From: Pseudomonadota bacterium
GTDB taxonomy: Bacteria; Pseudomonadota; Alphaproteobacteria; Reyranellales; Reyranellaceae
Assembly (NCBI GenBank): GCA_023416135.1
Contig: JAEZIF010000060.1
Coordinates: 1 to 17,527, forward strand
Direction: 5' to 3'
DNA length: 17,527 bases
Position numbers and translations under genes: made by a program. The notes below the pieces were generated by a model. The model was not told where the DNA came from and made no database searches. It saw nothing but the letters and a program-made list of their open reading frames with translations. Positions 13,800-17,527 of the stretch are shown here, piece by piece. Each line of letters begins with the position of its first letter. The stretch's first letter is position 1.

Positions 13800-14699
13800 C
13801 TAACGAAGGGTGAGATCGCGCACGACGATGCCGTCGTTGTTCGCCGCGCGCGCCTGATTCGGTCCCATGGCCTGGCGGCCGTGCTCGATCACGCAGACAT
13901 GGGAGTAGAGGTTCGCGAGCCACAGGCGGCCTTCTGCGGTCATGTTCAGGGCATGGACCGCCTCGCCGAGGAAGGGCTCGACCTTGGACCAGAAGAAGCG
14001 CGGATAGTGATCGGCGACGTCGGCCGGCGTGGCGTAGCTCAGGAGCTTGTTGATCCCGATCTCCTCGAATTCGTGGAACAGCGCGTTGAGCTTGCGGGGA
14101 TAGAGCGGATCGCCGAGCTGGCCGATGAGATCGGCGGCGCGTACGAACGCCGCCTCGGTGTCGGTCTCGGCATAATCCTCGTCGTCCGGCACCGGGAAGC
14201 GCGTGAGCTCGATGTTGCGCGCCAGCCGGTCTGGCTCGACCAGCGGATTGAAGGTGAAGCGCTCGCGCACGCAGATCTTGGAACGGTCGACGTGATAGGG
14301 GGCAAGCGCTGCGTCGGAGGCGCCGCGCGGCAGCTCGATCATGTCGCCCTTCTCGTTGGCGACGAAGCGATGATCGGTGTCGCCCCGGCAGACGCCGCGC
14401 AGATAGCCGATGTCGTGCAGCAGGGCGGCCAGCACGACGTGCAGCCACATGTCGGGCCGCACGTCGGTGCTGAGGCGCCGTCCGCGCAGGATGTCCTGCG
14501 CAACTAACGTCACCAGGGCCGTGTGCTCGGCGGTGTGATAGAGCGCGTCGCTGAGCGACAGGCGCTCGATCACCAGCCGCGCCGCCTCGCCGAGAAGCTC
14601 GGCCTGCGGCGTCACCACGCGGCCGTAACTGCGCACGAAGGTCTCGACCAGGCGGTCAGCCAGCGAGTTGGCCAGCAGGGAGGAGGTCTGGAGCATCAT
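13800..14699 (-). CDS. HD-domain metal-dependent phosphohydrolase-like protein
   Basis: A 299-residue protein with an HD-type metal site. Histidines at 55 and 59 (YHTAEHT) and the HD pair H95-D96 (LLHDIGYLRG) are arranged as in the HD superfamily of phosphohydrolases. The rest is mostly helical with no second domain I recognise, so it is not joined to a GGDEF or PAS module. The ATG pair at 14699 and 14696 both follow GAAGG at a workable distance. It lies 106 bases ahead of the FadB-like gene on the same strand; whether they are co-transcribed is unclear. Natural substrate unknown (nucleotide or cyclic nucleotide are family possibilities). Confidence 0.85.
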   Translation of the reverse strand: MMLQTSSLLANSLADRLVETFVRSYGRVVTPQAELLGEAARLVIERLSLSDALYHTAEHTALVTLVAQDILRGRRLSTDVRPDMWLHVVLAALLHDIGYLRGVCRGDTDHRFVANEKGDMIELPRGASDAALAPYHVDRSKICVRERFTFNPLVEPDRLARNIELTRFPVPDDEDYAETDTEAAFVRAADLIGQLGDPLYPRKLNALFHEFEEIGINKLLSYATPADVADHYPRFFWSKVEPFLGEAVHALNMTAEGRLWLANLYSHVCVIEHGRQAMGPNQARAANNDGIVVRDLTLR

Positions 14700-14833
14700 C
14701 GGTACCTTCGGATGATGGGCTGAAGATGGCGATGGGCGAACGGCCGAAAGCCGACGACGACCGACGGGGCTTCGTCGGCGAGGGCAGGGCTTGCGATGGG
14801 GAGCGGCGCAAGCAGCAGACTGGAAAGGCGCAT
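14696..14833 (-). CDS. Possible small secreted peptide (45 residues) upstream of the HD gene
   Basis: The frame starts at an ATG preceded by GAGG at five bases. It begins MRLSSLLLAPLPIASPALADEA, which has the form of a Sec signal peptide (short basic start, Leu/Ala/Pro core, ALA-D cleavage site). Only about 25 residues remain after it. Its stop overlaps the ATGATG start of the HD gene, so the two would be coupled. It could equally be the remnant of a longer periplasmic protein or a chance frame: third-position GC is about three quarters, somewhat lower than typical here. No homologous family recognised. Confidence 0.3.
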   Translation of the reverse strand: MRLSSLLLAPLPIASPALADEAPSVVVGFRPFAHRHLQPIIRRYR

Positions 14834-14950
14834 CGTGGCCTCGGCATGGGCGAACGGTTCCGCCGTGCGGTGAGGGATCACGCTAGCACTGTCGGGCCTC
14901 AGTCGCTATGCATCGCCGCGCAAAAAGAAACTCAGGAGGCTGACAGAGTT
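14700..14950. other. Divergent intergenic region, 251 bases
   Basis: It separates the HD gene from the binding-protein gene, which point away from each other. It must contain a promoter for the plus-strand gene and probably one for the HD gene. Apart from the possible small peptide frame and the ribosome-binding site AGGAGG at 14934-14939, I see no clear promoter or operator. Confidence 0.5.
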
Positions 14951-15943
14951 ATGACGACGACCAGACGCACCCTTCTTCGCGCCACGGCAGGCTTCGCCGT
15001 TGCAAGCCCCGCCATCCTTCCGGAAATCGTGAGGGCCCAGCCGGCGTGGCCCAACAAGCCGGTCACCATCCTGGTCAACTTCCCGGCGGGCGGGCTGACC
15101 GACGGCATCGCCCGGGCGTTCGGCCAGCATGTCCAGCAGGCGACGGGCCAGCAGGTCATCATCGACAACAGGCCCGGCGCCAGCGGCAATATCGGCGCCG
15201 CCCTGGTCGCCCGCGCGCCGGCCGACGGCTACACCTTCCTGCATTCGGTATCGAGCACGCTGGTGCAGAACCGCGTCATGTTCAAATCGCTGGGCTTCGA
15301 CCCGGACAAGGACTTCACCATCGTCTCGGGCACCTCGTCAGGCGTGCTGCCGGTCGTCGTGCACAAGTCGGTGCCGGTCAGCAACCTCAAGGAACTCGTC
15401 GAGTACGCGAAGAAGAACAAGGTGAATTTCGGCTCGTGGGCGCTCGGCTCCTCGGCGCATGTCTTCGCCCAGGGCCTGAACCAGAAGTATGGGCTCAACA
15501 TGGAGGTCGTGACCTACAAGGGCGAGGCGCCGATGTGGCAGGACATGGGCGCGGGCCAGCTGCAGGCCGCCATGGGCAGCCCGCAGGCTTTCAATGCGCT
15601 GCTGGTCAAGGGCGAGATCAAGCCGATCGCGGCACCCAGCCGCGTGCGCGCCGGCAAGCTGCCCGATGTGCCGACCTCGATCGAGCAGGGCTTCACGGAC
15701 GATTCCTTCGTGGTGCGCGGCTGGCTGGCGCTGGCGGCGCCGGCGGCGACGCCCAAGCCGATCGTGCAGAAGATGTCCGACCTCTGGGTGGCCGCCGCCG
15801 ATTCCGAGCCCGGCCGCAAGATGATGGAGAGCTTCGGCCTGACCGAGAAGCCGTTGAACCACGACGAGGTCATGAAGGACTACGAGGTCCTGAAGGCCAC
15901 CATTATTCCGCGCATCGTGGCGCTCGGCATCACGCCCGAGTAG
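14951..15943 (+). CDS. Tripartite tricarboxylate transporter substrate-binding protein (Bug/TctC family)
   Basis: A 330-residue periplasmic binding protein of the Bug family, which captures carboxylic acids and related small molecules. The signal peptide contains a twin-arginine-like TTRRTLLRA at 3-10 and an Ala-rich core, with likely cleavage after VRA at 29. The mature protein opens WPNKPVTILVNFPAGGLTDGIAR, the family's hallmark start, and has the ligand-loop segments NRPGASGNIGAALVA and ADGYTFL. It ends with the usual ALGITPE. AGGAGG at 14934-14939 precedes ATG 14951 by 11 bases. No TctA or TctB membrane gene is nearby, which is common for this family. Ligand unknown. Confidence 0.94.
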   Translation: MTTTRRTLLRATAGFAVASPAILPEIVRAQPAWPNKPVTILVNFPAGGLTDGIARAFGQHVQQATGQQVIIDNRPGASGNIGAALVARAPADGYTFLHSVSSTLVQNRVMFKSLGFDPDKDFTIVSGTSSGVLPVVVHKSVPVSNLKELVEYAKKNKVNFGSWALGSSAHVFAQGLNQKYGLNMEVVTYKGEAPMWQDMGAGQLQAAMGSPQAFNALLVKGEIKPIAAPSRVRAGKLPDVPTSIEQGFTDDSFVVRGWLALAAPAATPKPIVQKMSDLWVAAADSEPGRKMMESFGLTEKPLNHDEVMKDYEVLKATIIPRIVALGITPE

Positions 15944-16022
15944 GCGTAGGCTTTCGGGCGGCCGGCCGCGTTGCGTCGCCGGCCGCAGATGAGCCATACA
16001 ATCTACTAGGGAGTGAACCGTC

Positions 16023-16469
16023 ATGCGTATCACTCGTCGTCACTTGGCTGCCGCCGGCGCATTGGCGCTCGCAACCCTGTCCACGATCGCCCATGGCGAA
16101 TCCGCCGAGGAGGCGGCCGTCCGCAAGGCGGTGGACGATCTCACCAAGGCGATGATCGCCGCCGACCGCGCCCAGCTCGAGGCGCTGACGGCCGAAGCGC
16201 TGAGCTACGGCCACTCGGCCGGCAAGGTCGAGAGCAAGAAGGAGTTCATCGACGTCATCGCCGGCAAGAAGACGACCTACAAGTCGATCACGCTCAGTGA
16301 TCCGGTGGTCAGCGTCGCCGGCAACAACGCCATCGCCCGCCACACCTTCGCCGCCGAGGTCGAGGCAGGGGGCCAGGCGAGCTCGCCCAAGATCGGCGTG
16401 ATGCAGGTCTGGGTGAAGGACGGCGGCACCTGGAAACTACTGGCGCGCCAGGCCTTCAGGACGTCCTGA
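16023..16469 (+). CDS. Secreted NTF2-like / DUF4440 (SnoaL-fold) protein
   Basis: A 148-residue protein with a signal peptide: MRITRR, then an Ala/Leu core, and likely cleavage near residue 25 (AHG-E). The mature part has a cone-shaped NTF2-like pattern: helix EEAAVRKAVDDLTKAMIAADRAQLEAL, strand LSYGHSAGKVESKKEFIDVIAG, then strands ending VMQVWVKDGGTWKLLARQAF, which is the classical DUF4440 finish. It follows the binding-protein gene by 79 bases on the same strand, with GGGAG 10 bases before its ATG. Function is not known for close relatives: ligand binding or a lyase/isomerase role are both possible, and the adjacent Bug protein suggests a periplasmic small-molecule link. Confidence 0.85.
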   Translation: MRITRRHLAAAGALALATLSTIAHGESAEEAAVRKAVDDLTKAMIAADRAQLEALTAEALSYGHSAGKVESKKEFIDVIAGKKTTYKSITLSDPVVSVAGNNAIARHTFAAEVEAGGQASSPKIGVMQVWVKDGGTWKLLARQAFRTS

Positions 16470-16513
16470 CCGTCGTCTCGGCGAGGTGACGTTCAACACA
16501 ACGGCATCGTCAC

Positions 16514-16544
16514 CGCGCTGTCCGTGCGGGTCTCGGACAGCGCG
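16514..16544 (+). terminator. Possible transcription terminator hairpin
   Basis: A perfect 11-base stem (CGCGCTGTCCG and CGGACAGCGCG) with a 9-base loop lies 45 bases after the NTF2-like stop. No T-run follows, so intrinsic termination is uncertain; it may act as an RNA end-protecting hairpin or be part of a regulatory leader for the next gene. Confidence 0.4.
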
Positions 16545-16634
16545 AGGCCTCGTTCGCGATTATCGATGGCATCCACCGGCCGGGTGTGCTCGTTATCCAG
16601 GGCGCCATCATCGGCGCGATGGGTATTTGAACTG

Positions 16635-17195
16635 ATGAACAAGCGTCCCCGCATCGAAGGCTACGCCATCGTCAGCCGCGAAGGCATGATCGCCAGGTCC
16701 GACGGCTCGTTTCCCGAGGAGCTGAAGATTCCGGCCGATCAGGTATTTTACCAGGAGTCGCTCGACCGGGCGTCGGCGGTCGCCAACGGCCGCCATTCGG
16801 CCGAAGGCGGGCCGAAGGAGAAGGGGCGCAAGCGCATCATTCTCAGCCGCCAGGTCCATCGCATCGTGCACGATCCCAGGAATCCCAACGCCATCCTGTG
16901 GAACCCCGCCACGGCGCCGTTCGAGGAAGCCTGGTTGAAGCTCGGACTTGAGGGCGGCATCCTCGCCGTGGTGGGCGGTACCGACGTGTTCGGCCTGTTC
17001 CTGACCATCGGCTACGACGCCTTCTATCTGTCGCGGGCGCTGGCCAGCGTGCCGCGCGGCCGGCCGGTGTTCCCCGGCGTCGGCCATGGCGTGCCGGCCG
17101 AAGGGCCTCTGATGAAGCACGGCCTGGTGCTGAAGAGCACGCGCATGCTCGATCCCGTGAGCGAGACCGTGGTTCAGGAATGGGGGCCGAAATGA
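16635..17195 (+). CDS. Dihydrofolate-reductase-like (RibD C-terminal fold) reductase
   Basis: A 186-residue protein of the DHFR/RibD-C superfamily. It has an N-terminal GYAIVSREGMIA strand and loop, where true DHFR has its first strand and Met20 loop. NGRHSAEGG at 51-59 corresponds to the NADPH-binding region, GGTDVFGLF at 114-122 to the glycine-rich nucleotide loop, and YDAFYLSR at 127-134 to the following helix. The product is an NADPH-dependent reductase of unknown substrate; it is not folA (sequence and context differ). ATG 16635 gives the family-like start; a frame opening at 16524 adds 37 residues with no protein-like features. I see no good ribosome-binding site. The stop shares ATGA with the next gene. 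Confidence 0.82.
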   Translation: MNKRPRIEGYAIVSREGMIARSDGSFPEELKIPADQVFYQESLDRASAVANGRHSAEGGPKEKGRKRIILSRQVHRIVHDPRNPNAILWNPATAPFEEAWLKLGLEGGILAVVGGTDVFGLFLTIGYDAFYLSRALASVPRGRPVFPGVGHGVPAEGPLMKHGLVLKSTRMLDPVSETVVQEWGPK

Positions 17196-17521
17196 GCGAC
17201 AAGCATCCGACGATCGCCCGCATTTGGCGCGGCCGGGTGCGTCGCGAGCGCGCCGACGAATACGAGAAGTACAACTACGACGTCGGCATCAAGCCTCTGA
17301 TCGAGAAGGCTCTGGGCGTGCAGACCTTCCGCGAGGACCGCGAGACCGAGAGCGAGTTCATGACCATCTCCTACTGGGAGGACATCCCGGCGATGGCCCG
17401 CTTCACCGGCCGCGATCCCACCGACATCCATCACCTCGACCGCGATCCGGAGTTTCTGATCGAATTGCCGAAGTCGGTGCAGATCGTCCGCCTGCTCACC
17501 AGCCACGGAAGTACGGGGTAG
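17192..17521 (+). CDS. Small antibiotic-biosynthesis-monooxygenase (ABM)-like protein
   Basis: A 109-residue dimeric alpha/beta-barrel type protein. Strand IARIWRGRV opens it, a helix with ERADEYEKYNYDVGIKPLIE follows, then strands VQTFRED and FMTISYWEDIPAMARFTG, as in ABM/EthD-like folds. Small members of this group include cofactor-free monooxygenases and stress proteins; which applies here is not clear. I chose ATG 17192 because it overlaps the stop of the reductase gene (ATGA); four extra upstream codons (17180) are possible. The two genes probably form one transcription unit. The coding sequence ends at 17521, six bases before the window edge. Confidence 0.8.
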   Translation: MSDKHPTIARIWRGRVRRERADEYEKYNYDVGIKPLIEKALGVQTFREDRETESEFMTISYWEDIPAMARFTGRDPTDIHHLDRDPEFLIELPKSVQIVRLLTSHGSTG

Positions 17522-17527
17522 CGGCGG

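Noticed and set aside
13772..14870. 15-base direct repeat GGTTCCGCCGTGCGG at 13772-13786 and 14856-14870 flanking the HD gene
   Set aside because: Looks like possible insertion ends, but one match of this length is about what chance gives in a GC-rich window of this size, and there is no integrase or other mobility gene.
15046..16155. Long plus-strand frame overlapping the binding-protein gene
   Set aside because: It reads the same DNA in another frame, with Arg/Gly/Ala-rich sequence; the Bug family start and signal peptide are in the other frame.

Overview
The window is a high-GC (roughly two thirds G+C), gene-dense bacterial segment with protein-coding genes on both strands. Gene content suggests a metabolically versatile soil or water alphaproteobacterium: tripartite-tricarboxylate (Bug-type) binding protein, PhyH dioxygenase, FadB-like beta-oxidation protein, an HcnABC/opine-oxidase-type flavoenzyme, and interspersed palindromic repeats. 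A Rhodospirillales or Reyranella-like relative is my guess from gene style only; there is no rRNA or marker gene to fix it. I see no tRNA, rRNA, CRISPR array, transposase or phage gene.

Layout. (1) 1-4820, plus strand: the end of a PotC-type ABC permease gene runs by overlap into a three-gene set encoding a DAO-type flavoprotein, a small [2Fe-2S] protein and a large FAD protein with a C-terminal BFD-like iron-sulfur domain. This is the composition of hydrogen cyanide synthase, opine oxidase and D-hydroxyproline dehydrogenase complexes. A second DAO-type flavoprotein follows. The likely job is uptake and oxidation of an amino acid, imino acid or opine; the substrate cannot be read from the sequence. 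Two palindromic repeats sit in the gaps of this operon. (2) 4864-7051, minus strand: PhyH dioxygenase, GNAT acetyltransferase and a long GST-like protein, each pair joined by a 4-base start/stop overlap. (3) 7279-9786, plus strand: an FMN-dependent 2-hydroxyacid oxidase/dehydrogenase, a DsbA/HCCA-isomerase-like protein and an SDR, a compact oxidation operon. (4) 9833-14699, minus strand: HD-domain protein, FadB-like bifunctional enzyme, thiolase and a pRiA4b Orf3-like protein. FadB-like enzyme and thiolase together give hydration, oxidation and thiolysis of acyl-CoA. (5) 14951-17521, plus strand: an orphan Bug-type periplasmic binding protein, a secreted NTF2/DUF4440-like protein, then a DHFR/RibD-C-like reductase overlapping an ABM-like small protein.

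Most of the window is ordinary accessory metabolism. The most interesting structure lies between genes: two families of palindromic repeats, one of which forms a 40-codon reading frame fitting exactly (ATGA at both ends) between two subunit genes, and another that supplies the only visible ribosome-binding site of the next gene. A possible 45-residue secreted peptide ahead of the HD gene is a weaker candidate. No gap without a gene exceeds 300 bases.
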